64,000 nt of DNA from Hymenobacter sp. BT730 (GTDB lineage Bacteria; Bacteroidota; Bacteroidia; Cytophagales; Hymenobacteraceae), in the NCBI RefSeq assembly GCF_030542105.1, contig NZ_JAUOFB010000001.1, positions 1,240,001 to 1,304,000 on the forward strand, written 5' to 3'. This document shows, in pieces, positions 41,921-50,377 of this stretch. Position numbers and translations under genes: made by a program. Within the stretch, counting starts at the first letter, position 1, and each line of letters starts with the position of its first letter. A model generated the notes under the pieces. The model saw only the letters and a list, made by a program, of their open reading frames with translations. It searched no databases and was not told the origin of the DNA.

Positions 41921-41946
41921 CGGGCCGACACATAATGGCCGGCCCG
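41921..41946 (-). terminator. Stem-loop after the DUF2167 gene
   Basis: CGGGCCG (41921-41927) pairs with CGGCCCG (41940-41946); on the minus strand TTTGTTTG follows. Confidence 0.5.
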
Positions 41947-41977
41947 AATGTAAGAACGTAAGATTTGGAGTCGAAGG

Positions 41978-42910
41978 CTATGCTTCCGGAGAGAAGTTCT
42001 CGGTGGGTGCGTCCAGAGCAGGCTCTGGCTCTTCCGTTTTTTTGCCGCCGAAAAAGCGCCGGACAACTGACCAGCCGCCGGCTACAAGCGCCAGCAATAC
42101 TTTCCAGAATTTAAGAATGAGGGCGAAGAAGCCCACCTTGGCTAAAACCTTACCCGCCACCAAGCCACCGATACCATATGCCGCTACTTCATCTATATCG
42201 GGTTGAAAATCGGCGTAGCGCAGACCGCTAGCGAAGGTGACGCTGGGAATAACATTGGGAATGGAGCTGCGAACCTCTGGTAACTGCGAGGTATTGCCCA
42301 CAGCATTCAGGATGAGCACGCCTTTCCGGCCCAGCAGACGCACGTTATAATTGAGCGTATTCTCTGTGGCCTCGCCAAATTTCAGCTCCTGGGCCCAATG
42401 CAGTACGTTCAGGTTCTTATCGTAGTAGGGCTTGGCGGCCCAACCTACGAGGGTAACGGGTTCGTAACCTGCTTCTACCCGGCCTTTGTTTTCCTCTTCT
42501 GTGTCTGCCTGCATTTCCTTCAGCAGGTCGTCATAGTTTATTTCATCGGCATCATCATCCTTTACGTAGCCCATGTCTTCATACTGGAGTACAAAGGCCC
42601 AGTTATTGTCGCTCAGGGGGCCACGGTCGGCGGGCAGTAGCATGCCCAAAGACTCGCCCTGCGGGTTTCCCCACACTTCCGTGAGCAAACGCTTGCTTTG
42701 TTCCGTATCCAGGTAGCGAAATCCGGTGGGTACGGTTAAGTCGCCCAGGCTTTGGGGCAGTACAACTTTTCCAGTCTTATAATGAAATGTGGCATTTACG
42801 GAGTCAGCGTACGTCTTTTCGCGGGCCGTACGTTCAGTAACCTCCGGTGTAGTTGCGGCGGCGCTCAGCTGTAATAAGCCTAGTGCTGCCAGGAGTAAAA
42901 GTTTTTTCAA
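41978..42910 (-). CDS. DUF2167 domain membrane protein
   Basis: 310 residues. A signal peptide (residues 1-19, LLLAALGLLQLSAAA) and the family hallmark YVKDDDADEINYDDLLKEMQ (about residue 115) are clear. A hydrophobic helix pair lies near the C-terminus (VAAYGIGGLVAGKVLAKVGF, LILKFWKVLLALVAGG), followed by a short charged tail KKTEEPEPALDAP. DUF2167 proteins have no established function; the acidic DDDADE block may bind cations. It is probably inserted in the membrane with the bulk outside. Confidence 0.88.
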   Translation of the reverse strand: MKKLLLLAALGLLQLSAAATTPEVTERTAREKTYADSVNATFHYKTGKVVLPQSLGDLTVPTGFRYLDTEQSKRLLTEVWGNPQGESLGMLLPADRGPLSDNNWAFVLQYEDMGYVKDDDADEINYDDLLKEMQADTEEENKGRVEAGYEPVTLVGWAAKPYYDKNLNVLHWAQELKFGEATENTLNYNVRLLGRKGVLILNAVGNTSQLPEVRSSIPNVIPSVTFASGLRYADFQPDIDEVAAYGIGGLVAGKVLAKVGFFALILKFWKVLLALVAGGWSVVRRFFGGKKTEEPEPALDAPTENFSPEA

Positions 42911-43039
42911 GTAGATAAAATAAAGGTGAATTGTATTTTTTCAACAAGTTAGGCAGTTCGCCAGAAAGGGCAAAGTGCAATCAGGAAAAGCACTTACAAA
43001 AGCCGTAAATCCAGAAGAACGAGGATAATTACACTTACC

Positions 43040-43047
43040 TACCTTTG
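43040..43047 (+). promoter_or_regulatory. Bacteroidota -7 element (TACCTTTG) of the cystathionine gamma-synthase gene
   Basis: Exact TAnnTTTG match, 44 nt before the ATG. Confidence 0.5.
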
Positions 43048-43091
43048 CGCCCCAAGTACTCAGCATTTGACCCACTCCAAGATAGTTCTAC

Positions 43092-44231
43092 ATGAAATTC
43101 GGAACCAAAGCCATCCATGCCGGCGTGCATCCTGACCCCGAAACCGGGGCTATTATGACGCCTATCTATCAGACGTCCACCTATGTGCAACGCTCACCCG
43201 GCGACCACAAAGGCTATGAATATTCGCGTACGCACAATCCCACCCGCACCCAGCTGCAGAATGCGCTGGCCGCGCTGGAAAATGGCAAGCATGGCTTGGC
43301 TTATGCCTCGGGTATGGCCGCCATCGACTGCATTATCAAGCTGCTGCAGCCCGGCGACGAGGTGATTTCCACCAATGACCTGTACGGCGGCACCTACCGC
43401 CTCTTCACCAAAGTATTCGCCAACTACGGTATCAAGTTTCACTTCGTGCCCATGCACGATATGAAAGCGGTAGAAGAGAAAGTAACCGCCAATACCAAGC
43501 TCATCTGGGTAGAAACGCCTACCAACCCGCTACTCAACATCATTGATATTGAGGCCGCTGCGGCCGTGGCCAAAAAAGCCGGGGCGCTGCTGGTGGTAGA
43601 CAATACTTTCTCTACGCCTTACCTGCAAACCCCGCTGGATCTGGGGGCGGATATGGTGATGCACTCCCTCACCAAATACATGGGCGGCCACTCCGATGTA
43701 GTGATGGGCGCCGTGATTGTGAAGGACGACGAGCTGCACGAGCGGCTACGCTTCCTGCAAAACGCCTGCGGCGGTACTCCCGGCCCCCAGGACTGTTTCC
43801 TGGTGTTGCGCGGCCTCAAAACTCTGCATATCCGTATGCAGCGTCACTGCGAAAACGGCCGTGCCGTAGCCGAATACCTGAAGAGCCACCCCAAAGTGGA
43901 GAAGGTCTTCTGGCCTGGTTTCCCCGAGCATCCCAACCATGCCGTGGCAGCCAAGCAAATGCGCGACTTTGGCGGCATGATGTCATTTGTGCTGAAGGGC
44001 GACCGGATGGAAGATGCTGTAGCCGTGCTGGAGAAATTCCAACTGTTCACTTTGGCCGAAAGCTTGGGTGGCGTGGAAAGCCTCTCTGGCCATCCGGCCT
44101 CCATGACGCATGCCAGCATTCCGGCTGAGGAACGCCGGAAAGGCGGCCTTTCTGATTCCCTGATCCGCCTAAGCGTGGGTATTGAAGATGCCGAGGACCT
44201 GATTGAGGACCTGAAGCAGGCCATAGGATAA
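43092..44231 (+). CDS. metB: Cystathionine gamma-synthase-type PLP enzyme
   Basis: 379 residues. A Cys/Met metabolism PLP-dependent enzyme (fold type I). Seen are YEYSRTHNPTRTQLQNALAA, the PLP-stacking ASGMAAIDCI block, VVDNTFSTPYLQTPLDLGAD, the Schiff-base Lys in MHSLTKYMGGHSD and SLGGVESLSGHPASMTHASI. Both cystathionine gamma-synthase and cystathionine gamma-lyase share these motifs, so the direction (transsulfuration to or from cysteine) is not fixed by sequence; synthase is the usual annotation for this length. The gene is single, with its own promoter element and a 62-bp palindromic terminator. Confidence 0.88.
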   Translation: MKFGTKAIHAGVHPDPETGAIMTPIYQTSTYVQRSPGDHKGYEYSRTHNPTRTQLQNALAALENGKHGLAYASGMAAIDCIIKLLQPGDEVISTNDLYGGTYRLFTKVFANYGIKFHFVPMHDMKAVEEKVTANTKLIWVETPTNPLLNIIDIEAAAAVAKKAGALLVVDNTFSTPYLQTPLDLGADMVMHSLTKYMGGHSDVVMGAVIVKDDELHERLRFLQNACGGTPGPQDCFLVLRGLKTLHIRMQRHCENGRAVAEYLKSHPKVEKVFWPGFPEHPNHAVAAKQMRDFGGMMSFVLKGDRMEDAVAVLEKFQLFTLAESLGGVESLSGHPASMTHASIPAEERRKGGLSDSLIRLSVGIEDAEDLIEDLKQAIG

Positions 44232-44237
44232 TAGCTT

Positions 44238-44299
44238 CTGTCCAATCATAAAACAGCCACCATCCTGCGCAGGATGGTGGCTGTTTTATGATTGGACAG
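44238..44299. terminator. 62-bp perfect palindrome, bidirectional terminator
   Basis: Bases 44238-44268 are the exact reverse complement of 44269-44299, with no mismatch and no loop. It lies between convergent metB-like and T9SS-cargo genes. Confidence 0.8.
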
Positions 44300-44309
44300 G
44301 TCAACCACA

Positions 44310-45836
44310 TTACTTGGCTTTAACCAGACGTACCGCGTGAGAGCCATCAATGGTGCGCGCGAAATACATGCCAGCAGGCAGGGCATTAGTCTGCCAACTA
44401 ACGCGGCCATCAGGGCGGCTGCTAAGACGAGCTACCTCCCGCCCAAGACCATCGGTGACCAGTATATCCTGCACTTTGCGCACCGGCAGTTGAAATTGGA
44501 CCGAGTTGGTAAAAGGGGTGGGGTAAGCGGCAATGGCACCAAGATCCTCGCTGGTGCCTGCCGCTAGCGGCAGACCACTGATGTGGAGTGTGATGGTACG
44601 GCTATCAATGCCATTTGCCGGACAAGCATCGTCAGCTACGCGTACAGAAAACGAGTACAAGCCCTGCGTGGTGCTGGTGGGCACCTGCCAGGTAAATTGC
44701 GCGCTGGATGCCGTAGTGCCAGGCTGGAATGTAGCACCCGGAAGGAGGCTTTCTGCGTTGCTACTCAACCGCAACGTTTGGCCAGCATCTGGGTCGGTAC
44801 CAACCAGAGTGAGGGAAAGATTCTGACCCGGCTGTACGTTGATGGGCTCATCAATCGGCAAGGTCGTGTTGCCCTTGAGCAGGGTCAAACTCGGATTGAC
44901 ATTGTCCGTGGCCTTTACCGTGTATGGCACTTCCCGCAACACGCTGCCAATAAGCACGGCTGTGCCGTTGAAGCTTCGATATTCTTGCACGAGCACCGCC
45001 ACCGAATATACTCCCTGGGCCACCGGAATTGCTTGCAGCAGCCCGGTAGCTGCATTAAAGTCTACCCACGGGGTGAGCGTTCCGGCATTGGCCCGAAAGG
45101 AAAGAAAGGGAAATCCCGCCGAAAATTGCCCAGCCGGGTAGCTGAGTGATTGACCAGTAGCCGGGTCGTTGATGGAGCCGGCCGAGTAGGAGGTATACTC
45201 CATCGGTTCCGGACAAACGAAAGTATTAGGAACATCAAAGGTAGCCCACATGGCCGGTGCCAGGTAATAGACCAGCAAATCACCGTCGGCATCGAAGGCG
45301 GCAAAGCTGTAGCGCTGCAGCGTATTCAGGCCCACAGAAGGCACTTCCAGCTCGGTGAACTTGGGCGACGAATCGGCCTGCCCGCGGGTGTTGTCCAGAA
45401 ACGCCTGCAGGTACATTCCCTTGTTCGAGGCTTGCGCCAGATTTGTGTTTTGAGACCGGTTTCCCCCTTCGATGCTGAGGGCCCATTGGCCCGGCGGGAG
45501 CGTTACCGTGATTTCGCCTGCTACCATCACCAAAGGTACTGCCGGCGGGCAGGTAGCGGGAGTAGTAGCAACTCGGGTACTCTCAAATTCAACGATAAAG
45601 CTGCCGGTACCGGTACCCGCGCAGCCGTTGCGCTTGCACACCAGCCATTCCGTTAAGTCTGTTGATGCCCCGGAGGTTTGATCCATATACTGTTCCACCC
45701 GAACACGGTATTGATCATTGCCCAGCGAAACATAACTGATCTGTCCACCGCGCAAATGGGTGGCCTGGGCTATACTTACAGCACTCAGGACAAACAGAAC
45801 AATAGGCCAGGAGGAAGAATAGTAGAGTTTGCACAT
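44310..45836 (-). CDS. Secreted T9SS-sorted protein with Ig-like domains
   Basis: 508 residues. A signal peptide (IVLFVLSAVSIAQA) is followed by ATHLRGGQISYVSLGNDQYR, a start seen in Bacteroidota surface proteins related to gliding-type adhesins. Middle domains have Ig-like features (LTLVGTDPDAGQTLRLSSNA, FSVRVADDACPANGIDSRTI). Residues about 430-508 form a T9SS sorting domain: AYPTPFTNSVQFQLP, VTDGLGREVARL, LPAGMYFARTIDG and the basic end VRLVKAK. It is probably exported to the cell surface by T9SS. Ligand unknown. The two Cys in VCKRNGCAG may form a disulfide. Confidence 0.85.
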   Translation of the reverse strand: MCKLYYSSSWPIVLFVLSAVSIAQATHLRGGQISYVSLGNDQYRVRVEQYMDQTSGASTDLTEWLVCKRNGCAGTGTGSFIVEFESTRVATTPATCPPAVPLVMVAGEITVTLPPGQWALSIEGGNRSQNTNLAQASNKGMYLQAFLDNTRGQADSSPKFTELEVPSVGLNTLQRYSFAAFDADGDLLVYYLAPAMWATFDVPNTFVCPEPMEYTSYSAGSINDPATGQSLSYPAGQFSAGFPFLSFRANAGTLTPWVDFNAATGLLQAIPVAQGVYSVAVLVQEYRSFNGTAVLIGSVLREVPYTVKATDNVNPSLTLLKGNTTLPIDEPINVQPGQNLSLTLVGTDPDAGQTLRLSSNAESLLPGATFQPGTTASSAQFTWQVPTSTTQGLYSFSVRVADDACPANGIDSRTITLHISGLPLAAGTSEDLGAIAAYPTPFTNSVQFQLPVRKVQDILVTDGLGREVARLSSRPDGRVSWQTNALPAGMYFARTIDGSHAVRLVKAK

Positions 45837-45899
45837 AGCCTACAAGGGATACCCATTAAGTGTAATAAGGAATATAAACCTAACGTTTTTCTTCTTGCT

Positions 45900-46052
45900 T
45901 TATTCCGTGGCTGGCGTATTATGCTTCGGAAGTTGAAAAGGTTTTTTGGGCTTGACGATGAGGATGATTTCGGTGCGTCGGTTTAGAGCTTTATTCGAGT
46001 TGTTATCAAGGATTACTACGGACACATTTTGCGGATTGCCAGGATATAGGGG
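45900..46052 (-). pseudogene. Decayed C-terminal fragment of an OmpA-family protein
   Basis: On the minus strand one frame without start codon reads ...YPGNPQNVSVVILDNNSNKA followed by LNRRTEIILIVKPKKP and a stop at 45900-45902. It lines up without gaps over 27 residues with the C-terminus of the OmpA lipoprotein at 50378-51385 (GRAQYIPVAPNDNAGNKSLN, then RRTEIIL), and the DNA is clearly similar as well. A stop codon lies just upstream and no OmpA core is found beyond it, so this is a fragment. Confidence 0.6.
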
Positions 46053-46512
46053 GCAAGCCTACTGCTCAGGGCCAGAAGCGGTTGAAGCCGGGCGCTGGAA
46101 ATTCTGAAAACAAATAATTGGGTTGATTGTAGTTGCTGGGTTCTCCTTCAGCAGGAAGCGGGATATGCTATTCTGATGCCAGTTGCTGATACTATCTGCC
46201 TCCTGCTTTATTCTTGCCGCGTGAAAAATTTATCCTCAACCGCCCCTATTTCGCAGGAAAGCTGGTTGACTTCAATCTGCTTTTTGCAAAATACTCCTAT
46301 GCTGGCCGCGCTACTAGGCGCCACTGAGGGGTGTTGTTGCTGTTGTTAAGTAGATCTATAGGCTGCCAGTGGGCAGTGGAGCTTGGCCATTTGAGCCGCT
46401 TAATTCTTCCATTTCCGTGTGCTTTTTTTGCCTGTTGCCTATAGGCATTCGCAGGGGAATATGCGTAAGTGGAAGATACTGACCTGATAAAAGGTCGTTT
46501 CACTGATACTTG

Positions 46513-46547
46513 GGATACCGAAGTATCCGAACCTGCGGAGTGTTCGG
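46513..46547 (+). promoter_or_regulatory. Overlapping leader hairpins upstream of the TonB receptor
   Basis: GGATAC-CGAA-GTATCC (46513-46528) shares its last two bases with a second hairpin CCGAAC ... GTTCGG (46527-46547). The two cannot fully form at once, about 95 nt before the receptor ATG. Confidence 0.3.
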
Positions 46548-46639
46548 GCCGGGGCTAGTTTGCTGAAGGATATCTACCAGTAGCCGCAAAGGGGAGGCCG
46601 GTAGGTAGTGTCGTTGTTTTCTCTATTTCTTTTTACTGT

Positions 46640-49420
46640 ATGAAAAATCTATTCTCTTTTCGGATAGGGCTGGTGATGCTTTTCTGGCTTACTACCCTGG
46701 TCGCCTTCGCCCAAAACCTGACCGTAACAGGCCGGGTAACCAACCTGGTCGGCCAGAGCCAGCCCGGCGTAACAGTGCTGCAGCAAGGCACCACCAACGG
46801 CACCAGCACCGATACGGAGGGGCACTACCGCCTGGAAGTGCCCGGCACGGCTACCCTGGTTTTCTCGGCCATCGGCTCTGCTACCCAGCAAATTCCCGTG
46901 AATGGCCGCACCACCATTGATGTGCGTCTGGCCGACAATACCACGGCTCTGAATGAAGTAGTAGTAACCGGCTCCCGCGCCGCTGAGGGCCGCTCCAATA
47001 TCCTCACCACCTCGCCGGTAGACGTTATTTCGGCTCGCGAAATCAAAGCCTATGCCCAGACGGACATCACGCAGATTCTCACCTACGTGGCGCCTTCCTT
47101 CCAGAGCAGCCGCCAGACCGTGACCGATGGTACCGACTTTGTAGACCCGGCCACCCTGCGCGGCCTGGGGCCCGACCAGGTGCTGGTGCTGGTGAACGGC
47201 AAGCGCCGCCACACCTCTGCTCTGGTAAACATTAACGGCACGCCCGGCCGCGGCTCCGTAGGTACCGATATGAACGTTATTCCTCCCGCGGCCATCAAGC
47301 GGGTGGAAGTGCTGCGCGAAGGCGCGGCGGCGCAGTACGGCTCCGATGCCATTGCGGGTGTCATCAACATTCAGCTGAAGGATGATACCACCGGCGTGAA
47401 CGTGAGCAGCACCGTGGGCCAGACGGCCAAAAGCGACGGTCAGCTATTTCAGGCGGATGCCAACGCCGGGTTTGGGCTGAACCGGCGCGGCTTTGTGAAT
47501 GTGAGCGGGCAATTCAGCAACCGCAGCTTTGTAGACCGCAGCGGCCGCGACACAGCCCCTCTCATTTACCTGGGAACTTCTGGCGGTAATTATCCTACCA
47601 AAACTGACCCTAACGACCCTTCCAAACAGATTCCCTTAACGGATGAGGAAAAGCGGACGCTAAAGGCTCAGGATGATGCACTGGTAACGGAGCGCGGCTT
47701 CAACCGGCGGGATATCCGTGTGGGTAGCTCCGATACCCGCACGTATGGTGGCTTCCTGAATGCCGCATACACTCTGGTACCCAGCCTGGAACTGGAAGCC
47801 TATGTAGCTGGCGGCCTCACGCGCCGCACCGGCCGCGCTGGCGCCCTCTACCGCCTGCCCACGCAGGCCTCCCAAATTGATCTGAACGTGTACCCCAACG
47901 GCTACCTGCCCTTCATCAACAGCACCGTCGACGACCAGTCATTGATTACCGGGGTGCGTGGCAATGTGCTCGGCTTTCAGGCTGATCTGAGCAATACCTT
48001 CGGCCGCAACAGCCTGCGCTACGATATTTCCAACACCATCAATGCTTCGCTGCCGCAGGGCACCAGCCCTACAGCGTTTTATGCGGGCAAGCTGATTTTT
48101 CAGCAGAACACGGTGAACCTGGGCTTCTCGCGCAAGTTTATGAGCGTGCCGGTGCTGAGCACCCTGAACGTGGCCTTCGGCGGCGAATTCCGCCGCGACA
48201 ACTTCCAGATTAAAGCCGGCGATGAAGGCTCCTATATCTATGGTGGCCGTGTGGTGAACGGCTCCCCGGCTGCGGCCGGTGCGCAGGGTTTCCCGGGATA
48301 TCAGCCCCAGGATGCGGTGGATAAGTCGCGCAACAATGTGGGCGGCTACCTCGACTTGGAGAGTGACATTACCGAAAAGTTGCTGTTGAATGTGGCCGGC
48401 CGGGCCGAGCACTACAGCGACTTTGGCTCTAACGTGAGCGGCAAGCTGGCCGCGCGCTACAGCATTTTGCCCGATGTGTCGTTGCGCGGAGCCATCAGCA
48501 ACGGCTTCCGGGCGCCTTCTCTGCAGCAGCGCTATTTCACTAACTCTAGCACCCAGTTTAGTGGCGGCGAGCTACGGCAGGTACTCACCACCAATAACGA
48601 CAACCCGCTGACCAAGGCTTTCGGAATAGAGCCTTTAAAGCAGGAAAAGTCGAAAAACTACAGCCTGGGCATCACGGCGCGGGTGTTGCGCACGGCCACC
48701 CTCACCGTAGATGCTTATCAGATTGATATCAAGGACCGGATTGTATTGAGTACCCAGTTTAACCGCAGCAACGCCGCCGTGAATGAGATTCTGGGCACGC
48801 TGCCGGTGCAGGGCATTCAGTTCTTTGCCAATGCCGTGGATACCCGCACCCGTGGCTTGGATATTGTAGCCAATGAGCGTCTGAACTTTGGCGAGCAAAG
48901 CCATCTGACGCTGACAGCTGCTGCCAACTTCAACGAAACCACCGTGCAGGGCTTTCATAGCTCCTCCTTTATTGATGCCAACCCCTCGCTACAAAACACC
49001 CTGTTCGACCGTGCCCAGCGGGCCCGGCTGGAGAACGGCCAGCCGCGCAGCAAAATTAACCTGAGTGCCGATTATGGCTACGGTATTTTTGGCGTGAATC
49101 TGCGCACCGTGCGCTTTGGTGAGGTGCAGACCAAGGACTCCAACCCTGCCCGCGCTTACATTGATCAGACGTTTTCGGCCAAATGGGTAACGGACCTGGT
49201 ACTGAGTGCCCAGGTGACCAAATACCTTGGCGTGAGCGTGGGGGCCAATAACCTGTTCAATGTGTACCCCGACCGGCTTTACCAGGACCCCAACAACAAC
49301 GAGCAGAGCCTGACTTATTCTACGCTCGATAACACCAACCGCGGGCGCTTTCTGTATAGCTCCAATCAGTTTGGCTTTAATGGCGCCTTCTATTTTGGGC
49401 GCCTGAATGTATCATTCTAG
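46640..49420 (+). CDS. TonB-dependent outer-membrane receptor
   Basis: 926 residues. A signal peptide (GLVMLFWLTTLVAFAQ) is followed by a carboxypeptidase-regulatory-like domain (about 24-105, TVTGRVTNLVGQSQPGVTV), the plug domain (about 110-230, LNEVVVTGSRAAEGRSNILT, LVNGKRRHTSALVNI) and the 22-strand barrel up to the terminal Phe (NGAFYFGRLNVSF). It lacks an adjacent SusD partner, so it is not a SusC-type glycan system; the full plug without SusD suits an iron-siderophore, vitamin or metal substrate. It is the only gene between the remnant region and the SGNH lipoprotein. Confidence 0.92.
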   Translation: MKNLFSFRIGLVMLFWLTTLVAFAQNLTVTGRVTNLVGQSQPGVTVLQQGTTNGTSTDTEGHYRLEVPGTATLVFSAIGSATQQIPVNGRTTIDVRLADNTTALNEVVVTGSRAAEGRSNILTTSPVDVISAREIKAYAQTDITQILTYVAPSFQSSRQTVTDGTDFVDPATLRGLGPDQVLVLVNGKRRHTSALVNINGTPGRGSVGTDMNVIPPAAIKRVEVLREGAAAQYGSDAIAGVINIQLKDDTTGVNVSSTVGQTAKSDGQLFQADANAGFGLNRRGFVNVSGQFSNRSFVDRSGRDTAPLIYLGTSGGNYPTKTDPNDPSKQIPLTDEEKRTLKAQDDALVTERGFNRRDIRVGSSDTRTYGGFLNAAYTLVPSLELEAYVAGGLTRRTGRAGALYRLPTQASQIDLNVYPNGYLPFINSTVDDQSLITGVRGNVLGFQADLSNTFGRNSLRYDISNTINASLPQGTSPTAFYAGKLIFQQNTVNLGFSRKFMSVPVLSTLNVAFGGEFRRDNFQIKAGDEGSYIYGGRVVNGSPAAAGAQGFPGYQPQDAVDKSRNNVGGYLDLESDITEKLLLNVAGRAEHYSDFGSNVSGKLAARYSILPDVSLRGAISNGFRAPSLQQRYFTNSSTQFSGGELRQVLTTNNDNPLTKAFGIEPLKQEKSKNYSLGITARVLRTATLTVDAYQIDIKDRIVLSTQFNRSNAAVNEILGTLPVQGIQFFANAVDTRTRGLDIVANERLNFGEQSHLTLTAAANFNETTVQGFHSSSFIDANPSLQNTLFDRAQRARLENGQPRSKINLSADYGYGIFGVNLRTVRFGEVQTKDSNPARAYIDQTFSAKWVTDLVLSAQVTKYLGVSVGANNLFNVYPDRLYQDPNNNEQSLTYSTLDNTNRGRFLYSSNQFGFNGAFYFGRLNVSF

Positions 49421-49440
49421 CCTAAGGTATAATGATATGG

Positions 49441-49470
49441 AAAGGGCCGGCCAACCCAGGCCGGCCCTTT
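49441..49470 (+). terminator. Terminator after the TonB receptor gene
   Basis: AAAGGGCCGGCC (49441-49452) pairs with GGCCGGCCCTTT (49459-49470) with a 6-nt loop, then TTT. Confidence 0.85.
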
Positions 49471-49522
49471 TTTGCGTACATGGCGCATGTTGGCTGATAA
49501 ATATCTTTTGATTCCTGTTTCT

Positions 49523-50242
49523 ATGAGGTACCTATTGGCCTTTTGGTTATTGCTGATTGGCTTCGGCTGCACCAAACCAGCTGTTGAGCCTATTCTGACA
49601 GGTGGACCAAGTACTACGCCCATTCCGCCAGCTGCCGGCCCGGCTGTAGAGTTTCTCTCCTTGGGTGATTCTTATACCATTGGGGAAGGCGTGCCCGCGG
49701 CCGACCGGTGGAGTGTGCAACTGGCACGCATGGCCCAGACGCAGGGCCTGAACCTGCAAACGCCCGATATTATTGCCCGCACCGGCTGGACGACGGGGGA
49801 GCTAAAAGCAGCTATTCAGGCCGCCAACGTGCAGAAAATCTATGGGCTGGTGTCGTTGCTCATTGGGGTAAATAACCAATACCGCGGCATGCCGCTAACT
49901 ACTTATCAGACTGAGTTCCGGGAGCTGCTGCAAACGGCTATTCGCCTGGCTGGCGGCCGGCCTGAACGGGTGTTCGTGCTGTCTATTCCCGACTGGGGCG
50001 CTTCCCCTTATGCCCGTGGCCGCGACCAGACGAAGATTGCCTCCGAAATCGACCAATATAATGCTGTGGCGAAGCAGGAAAGCCAGCAGGCAGGCGTGGC
50101 CTTTGTAGACATCACCGGCTTTACCCGCACCGCCTCCGGCGACGCTACCCAGTTTACCATGGACGGACTACATTACTCAGGCCCCCACATGAAGCTTTGG
50201 GCCCAGGCGGCTTTGCCAGTAATCCAGGGGCTGCTGAAGTAA
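49523..50242 (+). CDS. SGNH/GDSL-type hydrolase lipoprotein
   Basis: 239 residues from the ATG at 49523. The signal peptide ends in the lipobox LLLIGFGC, so it should be lipidated. The SGNH blocks are all present: block I FLSLGDSYTIGEG with the catalytic Ser, block II/III region LVSLLIGVNNQYRG with the Asn, and block V DGLHYSGPHMKLWA with the catalytic His. The family cleaves esters of lipids, carbohydrates or acyl-polysaccharides; substrate unknown. It is followed by a terminator and converges on the OmpA lipoprotein gene. Confidence 0.85.
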   Translation: MRYLLAFWLLLIGFGCTKPAVEPILTGGPSTTPIPPAAGPAVEFLSLGDSYTIGEGVPAADRWSVQLARMAQTQGLNLQTPDIIARTGWTTGELKAAIQAANVQKIYGLVSLLIGVNNQYRGMPLTTYQTEFRELLQTAIRLAGGRPERVFVLSIPDWGASPYARGRDQTKIASEIDQYNAVAKQESQQAGVAFVDITGFTRTASGDATQFTMDGLHYSGPHMKLWAQAALPVIQGLLK

Positions 50243-50316
50243 AAACAGTTGTTTCCTGTTATCCGTCAATGCAGAGCGCTGACGATACTTCTAGCAAGCT
50301 GATGCTATAAATGGAT

Positions 50317-50364
50317 TAAAGCAAAAAGAGCCGCCACTTCTACGTGCCGGCTCTTTTTGCTTTA
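50317..50364. terminator. Bidirectional terminator between SGNH and OmpA genes
   Basis: A perfect 17-bp stem, TAAAGCAAAAAGAGCCG / CGGCTCTTTTTGCTTTA (50317-50333 and 50348-50364). Confidence 0.85.
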
Positions 50365-50377
50365 GAACAGAAGCTGC

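Larger units (their letters stand above)
45837..46639. other. 800-bp intergenic region with gene remnants and leader hairpins
   Basis: No complete gene. It holds the decayed OmpA fragment at 45900-46052 (minus), a further short minus frame (46066-46167) that reads IPLPAEGEPSNYNQPNYLF before a stop and may be another remnant, and leader hairpins near 46513-46547 upstream of the TonB receptor gene. I see no RNA gene or mobile element. Confidence 0.5.

Noticed and set aside
45678..45986. Plus-strand frame of 102 codons crossing the start of the T9SS cargo gene
   Set aside because: It overlaps the signal peptide of the minus-strand gene and the OmpA remnant, and lacks domains.
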